Source: Paenibacillus plantarum (GTDB lineage: Bacteria > Bacillota > Bacilli > Paenibacillales > NBRC-103111). Taken from it: 64,000 nt of DNA. Below the pieces are notes generated by a model. It worked only from the letters and a program-made list of their open reading frames with translations, was not told where the DNA came from and ran no database searches. The translations under genes and the position numbers were made by a program. The DNA lies in contig NZ_WHNY01000040.1 of the NCBI RefSeq assembly GCF_013141695.1, positions 310,001 to 374,000 of the forward strand, in the 5' to 3' direction. Positions 1 to 9,050 of this stretch are shown here, in pieces (the first letter of the stretch is position 1; each line of letters starts with the position of its first letter).

Positions 1-2268
1 CATATCCAATTGAATACTCCCATTCCTATCCTGTAAATCATTAAAGACGTTGGATGCGAATTCGACGACTGTTGTATCGTGATCATCTTGAATTTGTAAC
101 AGCAGAGATGAGGCCGAACCTTCATTTATTGCGTTGAAAGCGTCCCTTAGCTCACCTTCATCAGCATGAAATTTGGAGAGCATCCCGCCGTCAGGTGCCG
201 CTTCACGGACACGCTGGCTCGAAATTAGGAGAGCCTGAGAACCTATTGACTTCAAAGTACCTGTTAACGTGTAAGTTATGCCGGGTCCAGTAGAGGACCA
301 ATTGTCTGCTAAATCTCCCGCTTCCACTTTAAAACTCATGTTAATGCCCGTAGCTAAGCCTGATAATTGCGTAGTAAGCTCACTTCCGCTCACCGTAGTT
401 AGTAGTTCCGAATTTTTGTATATCTGGTAGGAAGTGACCCCAACGTTGTCCGTTGCTGCCGTCCAGGTTAATGTGACAGAAGAACCTGAGCTTGGTGTAA
501 CCGTTACATTGGCACCATAATTCCAGGTAGGAGCTACTATGTCTTTGAACCCTACTGTGACATAAATCGTTGTCGAGATCCCATTATAAGTCGCAGTAAT
601 GATTGCACTCCCTGCGCTGACTGCTGTGATATAACCATAACTACTTACAGTAACGACAGAAGAATTTGAACTTGTGAAGCTCGTATTCGAGGTTACGTCG
701 TTGACATTATACTGCGAATCATAAGCATTAATTGTAAGATACTGTGTCCCATTTATCTCCAAGGAAACTGTACTTTCATCTGCTTCTATCCGACTAACGG
801 TGGTTGTCACACTCACACTCGCTGATGCTGTGAAACTACCATAATATGCTGTAATCGTCGTTACGCCAGGCGAAATGCCAGTCACCAAGCCACTTGAATT
901 TACACTTGCCACTGCTGGATTTGAACTCGTGAAGGTCAGGCCAGTTGTCAACGTTTGTGTGCTGCTGTTATTTTTATAGCCAATCACGTAGGGAGACCGC
1001 GTTGAGCCAAATTGAAGTGAATACGAATAGGAGTCGAAAGCTATACGATTCAAATTCCCCAAAGTAGAAGATACCGTAATGTTGGCTGAAGTGGATTTGC
1101 CGTTATAGGATACTGTTAAAGTTGTTGAACCTGCAGCAACTCCCGTGATAACGCCATTCGCATTGACTGTTGCCACAGCTGTATTTGCGATTCTGTAGGT
1201 AGCTCCAGATTGGATCGTAAATGTATTGCCATTCGCATAAACACCTGTTAAATAACTGGCAATCGTTTCAGATGGTTGCAGGTTATAACCTTCATCATCC
1301 AAATACACGCGAGTTAGCGTCTGGCCATTGGGATTATTGTTCAAACCACCATCTGGTCCATATATTTGAAACTCTCCAACGCTAGCATACCCTCCAGAGG
1401 CGACGCTCGTTGTTGTTAATCGAAAGTATCGTGCCGTGACATTCCCTTCATCCACATAACGCGGATCTCCCACCTGCATATTCCCTGTTCGATCGGTAAA
1501 GGTATACCAGATGATACCATCTATTGAAAAACCAATTTTGTAACCATATATATCTTGGATATTGGAATACGTCGTCTCAAAACGCTGCACATTGCCGAGT
1601 TGCCCCAGGTCCACAACCAGCCATTGCGGTAATGATGTGCTACTGGGTGCCCAACTGGATAACAATTGACCATCCACAGCCTTATCAGAGCCCCAAGAAC
1701 CCGAGAAACTTGATAGTGCAGCCGTTGTCTTATTCTGTGAGAGAAGTGTCAGAGCCTCACTCGTTGAATATACGCGAAAATCAAACACACTGGCTTGTTC
1801 TCCCGGTGAGCCAACGCCAACTACTTGTAATCTGACGAATCTTGCTTGAACATCCCCACTGTCCGAATAAAAAGGGAAATTGATGGCTGTATTCGCAGAA
1901 CGGTCTGCAAAAAGGCTCCAATTGATGCAATCCATCGAGGATTCAATCTTGTAAGCATACGAGCTATTCGCATGCTCAAACACAGTTTCAACACGTGCAA
2001 CATGTACGTTTTGCGAAAGGTCTACGGTTAACCATTGTGGAAGTTGTGAATTAGTTGCTAACCATTTGGTATGAATGAAACCGTCCACGGCTTGACTTGC
2101 ACTATATGTAGCTCCTGTAACAGATGACGCTACAGCAGATTTCCCCTGAGAAACTGGTATTTCAGAGGCATAGGTATCTCTTGATAGACATAAAATCCCA
2201 ATAATGACACAAACAGAAATGAGTAAGGCAAAATGGTATACAGTTACTCTGTAAACCGGATACGTCAT
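1..2268 (-). CDS. Secreted surface protein with discoidin, Big and FN3 domains (C-terminus off window)
   Basis: Open from an ATG at 2268 to the window edge, giving 756 codons without a stop, so the C-terminus is missing. A hydrophobic segment at residues 10-27 followed by TYAS reads as a signal peptide. Two F5/8C (discoidin) modules follow at about 35-180 and 185-320, each with the LPQWL-VDL core and an ARxxRL strand. Three bacterial Ig-like (Big_2 type) repeats lie at about 350-400, 446-491 and 528-571, each with the V-(T/S)-G-(V/I)-x-x-G pattern, and an FN3-like module at about 576-671. Such proteins sit outside the cell and bind or process carbohydrate, but no catalytic domain is visible in the part present. 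The upstream ribosome site contains nine consecutive Gs. Secretion and domain content are well supported; substrate is unknown. Confidence 0.85.
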   Translation of the reverse strand, partial: MTYPVYRVTVYHFALLISVCVIIGILCLSRDTYASEIPVSQGKSAVASSVTGATYSASQAVDGFIHTKWLATNSQLPQWLTVDLSQNVHVARVETVFEHANSSYAYKIESSMDCINWSLFADRSANTAINFPFYSDSGDVQARFVRLQVVGVGSPGEQASVFDFRVYSTSEALTLLSQNKTTAALSSFSGSWGSDKAVDGQLLSSWAPSSTSLPQWLVVDLGQLGNVQRFETTYSNIQDIYGYKIGFSIDGIIWYTFTDRTGNMQVGDPRYVDEGNVTARYFRLTTTSVASGGYASVGEFQIYGPDGGLNNNPNGQTLTRVYLDDEGYNLQPSETIASYLTGVYANGNTFTIQSGATYRIANTAVATVNANGVITGVAAGSTTLTVSYNGKSTSANITVSSTLGNLNRIAFDSYSYSLQFGSTRSPYVIGYKNNSSTQTLTTGLTFTSSNPAVASVNSSGLVTGISPGVTTITAYYGSFTASASVSVTTTVSRIEADESTVSLEINGTQYLTINAYDSQYNVNDVTSNTSFTSSNSSVVTVSSYGYITAVSAGSAIITATYNGISTTIYVTVGFKDIVAPTWNYGANVTVTPSSGSSVTLTWTAATDNVGVTSYQIYKNSELLTTVSGSELTTQLSGLATGINMSFKVEAGDLADNWSSTGPGITYTLTGTLKSIGSQALLISSQRVREAAPDGGMLSKFHADEGELRDAFNAINEGSASSLLLQIQDDHDTTVVEFASNVFNDLQDRNGSIQLDM

Positions 2269-2270
2269 GT

Positions 2271-2282
2271 CCACCCCCCCCC
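2271..2282 (-). promoter_or_regulatory. Ribosome binding site with a G9 homopolymer
   Basis: On the minus strand the start ATG at 2268 is preceded by GGGGGGGGGTGGAC. The nine-G run (2274-2282) overlaps or replaces a normal Shine-Dalgarno sequence, so its length would set the spacing to the start codon. Confidence 0.6.
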
Positions 2283-2313
2283 AGTTATTAAGCGTTTACA
2301 ACTATTTTATCAG

Positions 2314-2339
2314 AAGCCCTATCAGTGCGTATAGGGCTT
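2314..2339 (-). terminator. Stem-loop after the small membrane protein
   Basis: A 9-bp perfect stem (AAGCCCTAT with ATAGGGCTT) encloses an 8-nt loop, 18 bases downstream of the 33-residue reading frame. The T-tract on the minus strand is weak, so termination efficiency is uncertain. Confidence 0.5.
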
Positions 2340-2356
2340 TAGATCTAATCTTCAAA

Positions 2357-2458
2357 CTATTCTGAATCTTTGTACGACTTTCTAATTTCCTTAATCATAA
2401 TGAAAAAGATCGAGGATATAAAGATAGAAAGTAGCACTTCACCGAGTGTAATTCCCAT
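2357..2458 (-). CDS. Small single-span membrane protein (33 aa)
   Basis: A 33-codon frame starts at an ATG preceded by GAGGTGAAGGT, a strong ribosome site, and ends at a TAG. Residues 5-22 are a continuous hydrophobic stretch (LGEVLLSIFISSIFFIMI), followed by a charged tail rich in K, R, D and E. This is the usual architecture of small Gram-positive membrane proteins. It sits alone between rnz and the surface protein and has its own stem-loop downstream. I do not recognise a family. The evidence is the ribosome site, the clean transmembrane profile and the terminator; there is no homology evidence. Confidence 0.55.
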   Translation of the reverse strand: MGITLGEVLLSIFISSIFFIMIKEIRKSYKDSE

Positions 2459-2530
2459 ACCTTCACCTCGATTTCCGTTGGTTTTGTTTAGTGTATGAGG
2501 TGAATGCAAGAAATTGACGTAGGATACAAA

Positions 2531-2572
2531 AATAAGCTTCTCCCATTCGTAATTAATGGGAGAAGCTTATTT
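2531..2572 (-). terminator. Rho-independent terminator of rnz
   Basis: A 17-bp near-perfect stem (AATAAGCTTCTCCCATT and its complement) with a 7-nt loop lies directly after the rnz stop and is followed by a T-rich run on the minus strand. Confidence 0.85.
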
Positions 2573-2575
2573 ATT

Positions 2576-3505
2576 TTACACTTTGCGGGGGATATCAAAG
2601 CTCCAGAAATCCCTTGCTAAGTGACTATTGGCGTGAATTTGTTGTGCCTGGTGAAGCAGTTCAGTTACGCTATCCCCTTGATACCGCGAGCTAAGATGCG
2701 TCATGATCAGCGCTTTCGCGCCAGCCTCCTGTGCGGTTCGTGCCGCATCGGTCGATGTCGCATGATCGAAGGCATAGGCTAGCTCTTGCTTATCCATGGC
2801 AAAGGTCGCTTCGTGAACGAGAACATCGGCACCGCGAGCAAGGCGTTTAGCTCCATCGCAATAGCGCGTGTCACCCAGGATAACAACCACACGGCCTGGA
2901 ACAGGCGCACCTAAGAAGTCTTGCCCATGAATCGTCCGGCCATCCTCAAGCTGTACCGTGTGCCCTAGTTTCACTTGGCCATAGATCGGACCTGCCGGTA
3001 TTCCGAGTTCCTTCAGCTTTTCATTTAGAAGCTTACCAGGTTGATCCTTCTCCACGATGCGAAAACCAAAACATTCAATACGATGCTCTAAGCGAGCCGT
3101 TTCCACAAGAAAGCTTTCGTCTTCGAAAATAACTCCCTCTTCATCAAGCTCGACAAGGTGAAGTGTATAACTCAGATGTGCTCCGCTGACTTCCAGCGCA
3201 GTTTCAACGAATTGCTTTAGCCCCCGCGGTCCATATAAAGTCAATGGTGTATCGCCACCCAAATAAGAACGACTCGTCAATAATCCCGGGAGACCATACA
3301 GATGATCACCATGTAAATGCGTGATGAAAATTTTCTCCGTTCGTCCCAGCTTCACCGGAGAGTTCAATATCTGCTGCTGCGTTCCCTCACCGCAATCAAC
3401 AAGCCAATATGTTCCCCGTTCGTCTAATAAATTCAAGGCAATTGAGGTGACATTTCGTTGCTTGGAGGGCATACCTGCCCCCGTTCCTAGAAAATACAAG
3501 TCCAC
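2576..3505 (-). CDS. rnz: Ribonuclease Z (tRNA 3' endonuclease)
   Basis: A 309-residue metallo-beta-lactamase fold protein, the usual length of the short bacterial tRNase Z. It cuts the 3' trailer from tRNA precursors that lack an encoded CCA. The zinc motif HLHGDH is at residues 63-68, with further ligands at H141, D212 (GDTR) and H270 (THLSSRY). HEATF at 231 and the Gly/Pro-rich stretch around 169-184, which resembles the flexible tRNA-binding arm, complete the family signature. The start is a GTG with GGGG eight bases upstream. It lies 100 bases downstream of metH on the same strand and has its own strong terminator. Confidence 0.95.
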   Translation of the reverse strand: MDLYFLGTGAGMPSKQRNVTSIALNLLDERGTYWLVDCGEGTQQQILNSPVKLGRTEKIFITHLHGDHLYGLPGLLTSRSYLGGDTPLTLYGPRGLKQFVETALEVSGAHLSYTLHLVELDEEGVIFEDESFLVETARLEHRIECFGFRIVEKDQPGKLLNEKLKELGIPAGPIYGQVKLGHTVQLEDGRTIHGQDFLGAPVPGRVVVILGDTRYCDGAKRLARGADVLVHEATFAMDKQELAYAFDHATSTDAARTAQEAGAKALIMTHLSSRYQGDSVTELLHQAQQIHANSHLARDFWSFDIPRKV

Positions 3506-3605
3506 AAGCCAAACCCCATTCTATCTCAATATCACATCGGCAAAACGGAAAGCGAGGATGCAGCGGAACAGGATCGTTCACACGTGCTACCTCGCTCTCG
3601 CAATC

Positions 3606-6600
3606 TTATCCTACGTTAAAATAACGTGCTTCTTTATGTGCAAATACAATCGCAGATACGGAAGCTTCCGGCTCCATCATGAATGACTCCGTCAGCTCAA
3701 CGCCGATATCCTCAGGTTTCAGCAGATTAAACAGCTTCGCTTGATCTTCGAGATTAGGGCAAGCTGGATAACCGAACGAGAACCGTTGTCCGATATATTT
3801 GGCTCCAAATCTTTCTTGCATCGTCATATCAACACGATCTGCAATACCAACAACATCGCGCATAATATGATGAACGCGTTCTGCAAAGCCTTCCGCTACT
3901 TCAAGCGCCGTCGCTTGCAACGCATGGGATTTCAAATAATCCCCTTTGTCACGCCATTCTTTTGCCAATTCGTTAATATCATGTCCAGCTGTCACGAGCA
4001 GGAATCCTACATAGTCCATTTCGCCGCTCTCTACGGATTTCAGATAGTCAGCCAAGCAGAGGTAAGGCTCTTTATCTTGACGAGGGAATGTAAATGTCTC
4101 AAGCACCTTGCTCGTATCCGCTGGATCATACACGATGATATCATTCCCATTCGATTGTGCAGGGAAGAACCGATACATGCCGTGAGCTTTAATGATACCG
4201 TTATGCTGCGCAGCATATAGGATTGAGTCTACTGTGTCTTTCAGCTGAAGTGCTTTGGAATCCTTATCACTCAGTAACTGCTCTACTTTACCCTTTAAAC
4301 CAAGGTGATGACCTAGCAACATCTGCATGTTTACATAAGGCATCAAATGACTAATCGGGTAATCGCGTAAAATATGACGATCGGTGTCTTGTGGTACCTG
4401 AACAGGCAAATCCTTCGAAACTGCAGAAGAACTCACACGCGTAAGCTGTGGCATCTTCTCTTCCTTTTTTCCTGTGTCCATGACATCGGATTCCAGGCTA
4501 TCACGAAGCTCTTGAATCAACCGTTTACGCTGCTCAGGGTCACTCAACTTGTTCGCGATATCCAGACCATCCATTGCATCCTTTGCATAAAGAACAACAC
4601 CTTCATATTCTGGTTGAATACGTGTCTTGGTGAATTTCCGTGTAAGTGCAGCTCCACCGACTAGAATCGGTACATCCACGCCTGCAGTACGTAAATCCTG
4701 CGCAGTAATAACCATTTGTTGCGCGGATTTAACTAACAATCCAGACAGTCCGATCGCATCCGCTTGCTCTTTGCGATAAGCTTCAATGATTTGCTCCGGC
4801 GGTACTTTAATCCCTAAGTTGATAATCTTGTATCCATTATTGGATAGGATGATTTCAACGAGGTTTTTCCCAATATCGTGAACGTCCCCTTTGACGGTTG
4901 CCAAAATAATTTTACCCTTCACCGCAGTCTCGGACTTCTCCATGAACGGCTCCAGGAAATTAACCGATGCTTTCATGACCTCAGCGCTTTGAAGCACCTC
5001 AGCTACGATAAGTTCGTTGCCATTGAACAGACGCCCAACTTCCTCCATTCCCTTCATAAGTGGCCCATTGATGACCTCTAGAGGTGAATAGGTTTGAAGT
5101 GCAATCTCCAAATCCGGTATTAAGCCTTCTTTCGTGCCTTCAACTACATAAGAGCCCAGTCTTTCTTCCAAAGATAGGTTCGAAATCTTCTCCTTCTTCT
5201 CGACCTTCTTCTCACGGAAATGGGCAACGAACTTCGCCAAGGTATCATCGTTCGTATTATAAATGAGTTCCTCTGCTAGTTGACGCTCTGTATCAGGAAT
5301 CGACGCATACCGTTCTAGTTTCTCCGTATTTACAATGGCATAATCAAGTCCTGCCTTCGTACAATGGTACAAATAAACAGAGTTCAGAACCTCACGACCC
5401 GCATCCGGTAGACCGAATGAGATGTTACTTAGTCCTAGAATCGTTTTGGCGAGAGGATACTTTTCCTTGATCAGCTTAATCCCCTCAATTGTTTCTACGG
5501 CAGAGCCAATGTACTGCGGATCTCCTGACCCTACTGGGAACATATTCGGATCAAAAATGATATCCTCTGGATTCATGCCATATTTGCCAGTAAGAAGCTC
5601 ATACGAACGAGTTGCTACTTCGATTTTGGCTTGACGGGAAACCGCCTGCCCACGCTCATCAATGAGAATACAAACAACTGAAGCCCCGTAGCGATGAATC
5701 AGAGGTAAAATCCCTTCGAATTTGCTCTCTCCATCTTCTAAGTTAATCGAGTTAATAATCGCTTTACCTTGCGAATATTTGAGTCCAAGCTCAATAATGT
5801 GATCATAAGTCGAGTCAATCATCAATGGAACTTTGACCTTTTTCACAACTTCTTGCATGAATTCTTCTACCGCGTATGCTTCATCAATGTCCGTATCCTG
5901 TAGATTAATGTCGATGACATGAGCGCCATTTTTCACCTGGTTACGAGCAATTTCGGAGCCTTCTTCCCATTTGCCTTCTTTAATTAGGCGCTTAAACTTC
6001 CTAGATCCGGAGATATTCGTCCGTTCTCCAACCATGATTGGTCGATTTTCCGGCTCGATATAGACAGTCTCAATACCTGAGATTGCAGGTGGATGAGAAC
6101 CGTATTCCCCTCTTGGTTTGTAATTCGCAAGTGTTTCTGCCATTGCCCGAATGTGTTCAGGCGTCGTTCCGCAGCAACCACCGGCAATATTGAGCCAACC
6201 TTGCTCAGCAAAGCCAGCCATCTTTTTGGCCAAAGAGTCTGGAGATTCATGATAATGTCCGTTCTCATCCGGCAACCCTGCATTCGGATAACAACTGATG
6301 GCTGTATCCGCAATTCCAGAAAGTGTACGAATATGATCCCGCATAAATTCAGGTCCTGTCGCACAGTTCAAACCCATCGAGATAGGCTTCAAATGCTCCA
6401 GAGATATATAAAAGGATTCAATATTTTGACCTGCTAGCGTTGTCCCCATCGGTTCAATCGTACCCGAGATCATAATCGGAAGCTCTACACCTAATGTTTC
6501 AAAAGCTCTGCGAATCCCGATACTTCCCGCCTTTACGTTCAGCGTATCCTGAGATGTTTCGAGAAGCATCGCATCAACGCCTGTTTCGACAAGCGCAAGT

Positions 6601-7043
6601 GCTTGTTGATAGTAGCTTTCTTCCAGTTGTTCGAATGTCACGCCACCCGTCACAGACAAGGTCTTGGTCGTCGGTCCCATAGCACCTACAACGTAACGCG
6701 GCCATTCTGGTGTCGAATATTTCTCAGCGGCAGCAATCGCCAATTTCGCAGCGGCGATGTTCAACTCCCGATGACGGTCTTGTAAATCATATTCCGCAAG
6801 TACGACACTCGTCGTCCCGAACGTATTCGTTTCTATCATATCAGCGCCAGCGGCGAAATAAGCTTCATGAATTTTTTGAATAACATCTGGGCGTGTGACA
6901 CATAAAATTTCATTACACCCATCGAGGTCATCACTTCCGAAATCATCAGCCGTCAAGTCCTCTTGCTGAATCATCGTACCCATGGCACCATCTAGGATCA
7001 TAATCTTCTTCTTAAGCTGTTCTTGAATCGGTGGTTTCTTCAT
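3606..7043 (-). CDS. metH: Cobalamin-dependent methionine synthase
   Basis: A full-length 1145-residue MetH that transfers a methyl group from methyltetrahydrofolate to homocysteine through B12. The homocysteine-binding barrel occupies about residues 1-310, with zinc cysteines at C227 (NCATG) and C290/C291 (GGCC). The folate-binding domain spans about 330-600. The B12 module follows, with the DxHxxG ligand motif GDVHDIG placing the cobalt-ligating histidine near 722. A C-terminal activation domain contains FGYPACPNL. The ATG at 7043 is chosen because GGGAG sits 7 bases upstream; an in-frame TTG 18 bases earlier overlaps that site. No SAM or cobalamin riboswitch is recognisable in the roughly 150 bases upstream. 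Confidence 0.96.
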   Translation of the reverse strand: MKKPPIQEQLKKKIMILDGAMGTMIQQEDLTADDFGSDDLDGCNEILCVTRPDVIQKIHEAYFAAGADMIETNTFGTTSVVLAEYDLQDRHRELNIAAAKLAIAAAEKYSTPEWPRYVVGAMGPTTKTLSVTGGVTFEQLEESYYQQALALVETGVDAMLLETSQDTLNVKAGSIGIRRAFETLGVELPIMISGTIEPMGTTLAGQNIESFYISLEHLKPISMGLNCATGPEFMRDHIRTLSGIADTAISCYPNAGLPDENGHYHESPDSLAKKMAGFAEQGWLNIAGGCCGTTPEHIRAMAETLANYKPRGEYGSHPPAISGIETVYIEPENRPIMVGERTNISGSRKFKRLIKEGKWEEGSEIARNQVKNGAHVIDINLQDTDIDEAYAVEEFMQEVVKKVKVPLMIDSTYDHIIELGLKYSQGKAIINSINLEDGESKFEGILPLIHRYGASVVCILIDERGQAVSRQAKIEVATRSYELLTGKYGMNPEDIIFDPNMFPVGSGDPQYIGSAVETIEGIKLIKEKYPLAKTILGLSNISFGLPDAGREVLNSVYLYHCTKAGLDYAIVNTEKLERYASIPDTERQLAEELIYNTNDDTLAKFVAHFREKKVEKKEKISNLSLEERLGSYVVEGTKEGLIPDLEIALQTYSPLEVINGPLMKGMEEVGRLFNGNELIVAEVLQSAEVMKASVNFLEPFMEKSETAVKGKIILATVKGDVHDIGKNLVEIILSNNGYKIINLGIKVPPEQIIEAYRKEQADAIGLSGLLVKSAQQMVITAQDLRTAGVDVPILVGGAALTRKFTKTRIQPEYEGVVLYAKDAMDGLDIANKLSDPEQRKRLIQELRDSLESDVMDTGKKEEKMPQLTRVSSSAVSKDLPVQVPQDTDRHILRDYPISHLMPYVNMQMLLGHHLGLKGKVEQLLSDKDSKALQLKDTVDSILYAAQHNGIIKAHGMYRFFPAQSNGNDIIVYDPADTSKVLETFTFPRQDKEPYLCLADYLKSVESGEMDYVGFLLVTAGHDINELAKEWRDKGDYLKSHALQATALEVAEGFAERVHHIMRDVVGIADRVDMTMQERFGAKYIGQRFSFGYPACPNLEDQAKLFNLLKPEDIGVELTESFMMEPEASVSAIVFAHKEARYFNVG

Positions 7044-7196
7044 GGCAAGGCTCCCTTTCAACTTTTCCTAAAGCAGGATTAAAAAAAAACGACAAATTAT
7101 GTTAAGATTTAGTGTAACAGAATACGGCTTCTATGAAAAGATTTTGAATTATGATTTAATCCTATAGGTTTTATCGGAAAAATTTATATCCTTCCA

Positions 7197-7225
7197 TCGA
7201 CAGTTAGCTTGATATCCTCTATAAT
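7197..7225 (+). promoter_or_regulatory. Sigma-A-type promoter of the acireductone dioxygenase gene
   Basis: TCGACA, a 17-base spacer and a perfect TATAAT lie 34 bases before the GTG start at 7260. Confidence 0.75.
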
Positions 7226-7259
7226 ATGGTTATATTTATTAATGAAAGAGGGATGTAAC

Positions 7260-7799
7260 GTGGCACAAATTAGAATTCGAAATACCAATGAACGTATCGA
7301 GGGCGAAGCAGAAGTTAAAGCCTTCTTAGATAGTCAAGAAGTCGTATACGAACATTGGGATGCGAACAAGCTTCCTGTAGCACTTCGTGAGAAATTCATT
7401 CTTAGCGATGAAGAAAAAGCAGAGATCATTTCCACTTATGAAGCGGAAATTAAAGATCTAGCTGCTAGACGCGGTTATGAAATTTGGGATGTCATCTCCC
7501 TATCTGATGTAACTCCGAATATTGAAGAGCTTCTGAAAAAATTCGAACAAGTACACACGCACACTGAAGATGAAATCCGCGCTATCGTTTCTGGAAAAGG
7601 GATTTTCATTATCAAATCCGAAGAGCTTGGCTACTTCGATGTTGAACTTGAGCCAGGTGATGTGATCTCTGTTCCTGAGAACACGAATCATTTCTTCACC
7701 TTGATGGATAACCGTGAAATCGTTGCCGTTCGCCTTTTCATCGAAAAAGATGGCTGGGTAGCTTACAACATTGATGATCCTGACTTTATTAAAGCTTAA
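7260..7799 (+). CDS. mtnD: Acireductone dioxygenase (cupin, methionine salvage)
   Basis: A 179-residue ARD-family cupin. The enzyme oxidises the acireductone of the methionine salvage pathway; the bound metal (Fe or Ni) decides whether the methionine precursor or an off-pathway product forms. The metal motif reads HTHTEDE with the fourth ligand in the later NTNHFF segment. A GTG start is chosen because AAAGAGGGATG precedes it and the -10 box at 7220 rules out the longer frame. It is divergent from metH, so two methionine-related genes are back to back, but no other mtn gene is in the window. It ends at a terminator shared with the convergent HAD gene. Confidence 0.9.
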   Translation: MAQIRIRNTNERIEGEAEVKAFLDSQEVVYEHWDANKLPVALREKFILSDEEKAEIISTYEAEIKDLAARRGYEIWDVISLSDVTPNIEELLKKFEQVHTHTEDEIRAIVSGKGIFIIKSEELGYFDVELEPGDVISVPENTNHFFTLMDNREIVAVRLFIEKDGWVAYNIDDPDFIKA

Positions 7800-7817
7800 T
7801 TATTAAGTTAACACAAT

Positions 7818-7876
7818 AAAGCCCAATAGCACTTCAGACCATTGCGTCCAAAGTAGCTGTTGGGCTTTCTTTTTCT
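7818..7876. terminator. Shared terminator between mtnD and the HAD gene
   Basis: AAAGCCCAATAGC pairs with GCTGTTGGGCTTT across a 25-base loop, followed by a T-rich run on the plus strand and flanked by A residues that serve the opposite strand. Confidence 0.8.
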
Positions 7877-7884
7877 ATTTGAAA

Positions 7885-8682
7885 TTAACCGTTATTAATG
7901 ATTGGGAGAATTTCTTGAAGACGCGTCACTTCATAAGCAGGTACGATCTCATCGCCACTTTGAAGCCCGTGATGATTAATCCAAATGTTACGCATACCAA
8001 TGCTTCCTGATCCCAAAATATCTGTCGTCAGTTTGTCCCCGATCATAATACCTTCATCCGCACTAATCTCAAGCAGACCCAATGCATAATTGAAGATAGC
8101 CGCTGCTGGCTTCCCTTGTCCAAATTCTCCAGAAATCACGATGTGATCAAAGTAAGAAGCAATCTCAGGAACCCCTGCTAATTTTTCTTTCTGTAAATCC
8201 GGCGAGCCATTCGTTAAAAGAAGAAGCTTGTATTTGCCTTTCAACTCATCTAGTACACGGAATGTTTCTTCATATACATAGGGACGACTGCGGCGTTCGG
8301 CTGCAAACAATTCACCCAGCTTGAACCCTAACTCACGATCTTCGATCCCCAGTCCTGCAAGTCCTCTAGTCCAAGATTCTGTACGATAGCTAGGTGCTAG
8401 CTTCTCTAATTTACGGAAGTTTTCGTCCTCACCTTGCGTGAAATTGGCCCATAGTCCTTCAAACGGGTTAATCCCGATCATTTTGGTAAATGGGAACGTC
8501 TCGAAGGATTCATATAAACTCCTTGCTTCCTTACGAACAGATACTTCTAATTCCTCCAGGTTCAACCCATTGACTTGCTTCGCGGCTTCTGCGCATGTTG
8601 CAGTAAAAGCTTCCTCCACACTACGATCGTCCCATAACAGCGTATCATCCAAATCAAATAGCACAGCTTTCAACGTCATCAT
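7885..8682 (-). CDS. HAD-superfamily hydrolase (YsaA/YjjG-like)
   Basis: A 265-residue haloacid dehalogenase family phosphatase. The nucleophile motif DLDDT is at residues 10-14, motif II is LLTNGS in the middle, and motif III is the GKP lysine followed by IGDKLTTDI. A helical cap is inserted after motif I, the subclass IA arrangement of YjjG-type nucleotidases and the B. subtilis YsaA group. The substrate cannot be read from sequence; a small phosphorylated metabolite or nucleotide is likely. The start ATG has AAAGGGG upstream. It is monocistronic and converges on mtnD. Confidence 0.85.
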   Translation of the reverse strand: MMTLKAVLFDLDDTLLWDDRSVEEAFTATCAEAAKQVNGLNLEELEVSVRKEARSLYESFETFPFTKMIGINPFEGLWANFTQGEDENFRKLEKLAPSYRTESWTRGLAGLGIEDRELGFKLGELFAAERRSRPYVYEETFRVLDELKGKYKLLLLTNGSPDLQKEKLAGVPEIASYFDHIVISGEFGQGKPAAAIFNYALGLLEISADEGIMIGDKLTTDILGSGSIGMRNIWINHHGLQSGDEIVPAYEVTRLQEILPIINNG

Positions 8683-8720
8683 TCATTTCCCCTTTGAATG
8701 TAATATCTATGTGTATAGGC

Positions 8721-8906
8721 TTATTTCTCTTCGTCAGTAAACTTAATGGAATCTAGTTGAACTTTCAGGTTACCCCTGAATGCATTAATATAGATTTTCC
8801 TTAGCTCATTTCGCTCATCGATCTCTGCATCCGTTAGGCCAACTGTCTTCGCCTTTCGAGCTAGTTCATTGATTCGCTCAATCGTCTTATCCATGCTGTC
8901 ACTCAT
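8721..8906 (-). CDS. ynzC: DUF896 (UPF0291) family protein
   Basis: A 61-residue helical, charged protein of the DUF896 family, matching B. subtilis YnzC in length and in the N-terminal pattern IERINELARKAK. YnzC lies in the lexA-yneA-yneB-ynzC cluster of B. subtilis, and this copy also lies beside yneA and lexA, which supports the assignment. The role is not established. The ATG at 8906 is preceded by GGGAGG; an upstream in-frame TTG overlaps that ribosome site. No signal peptide or membrane segment is present. Confidence 0.85.
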   Translation of the reverse strand: MSDSMDKTIERINELARKAKTVGLTDAEIDERNELRKIYINAFRGNLKVQLDSIKFTDEEK

Positions 8907-8985
8907 TGTAATCCTCCCAGTCAAAATTTCAATATGAGTATTACTTTGCCATCACCGAATAGGATTGTCAAGGATACAAAGTAAA

Positions 8986-9013
8986 GAGACATAGCAACAG
9001 ACGGCTATGTCTC
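8986..9013 (-). terminator. Terminator of yneA
   Basis: GAGACATAGC pairs perfectly with GCTATGTCTC across an 8-base loop 37 bases after the yneA stop; a short T-rich stretch follows on the minus strand. Confidence 0.7.
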
Positions 9014-9050
9014 GAACAAACATCTATATAGTGAACTACGAATTAGCTCA

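Noticed and set aside
7044..7208. Possible SAM or cobalamin riboswitch upstream of metH
   Set aside because: The interval is short and A+T-rich, and none of the conserved S-box or B12-box segments can be recognised.
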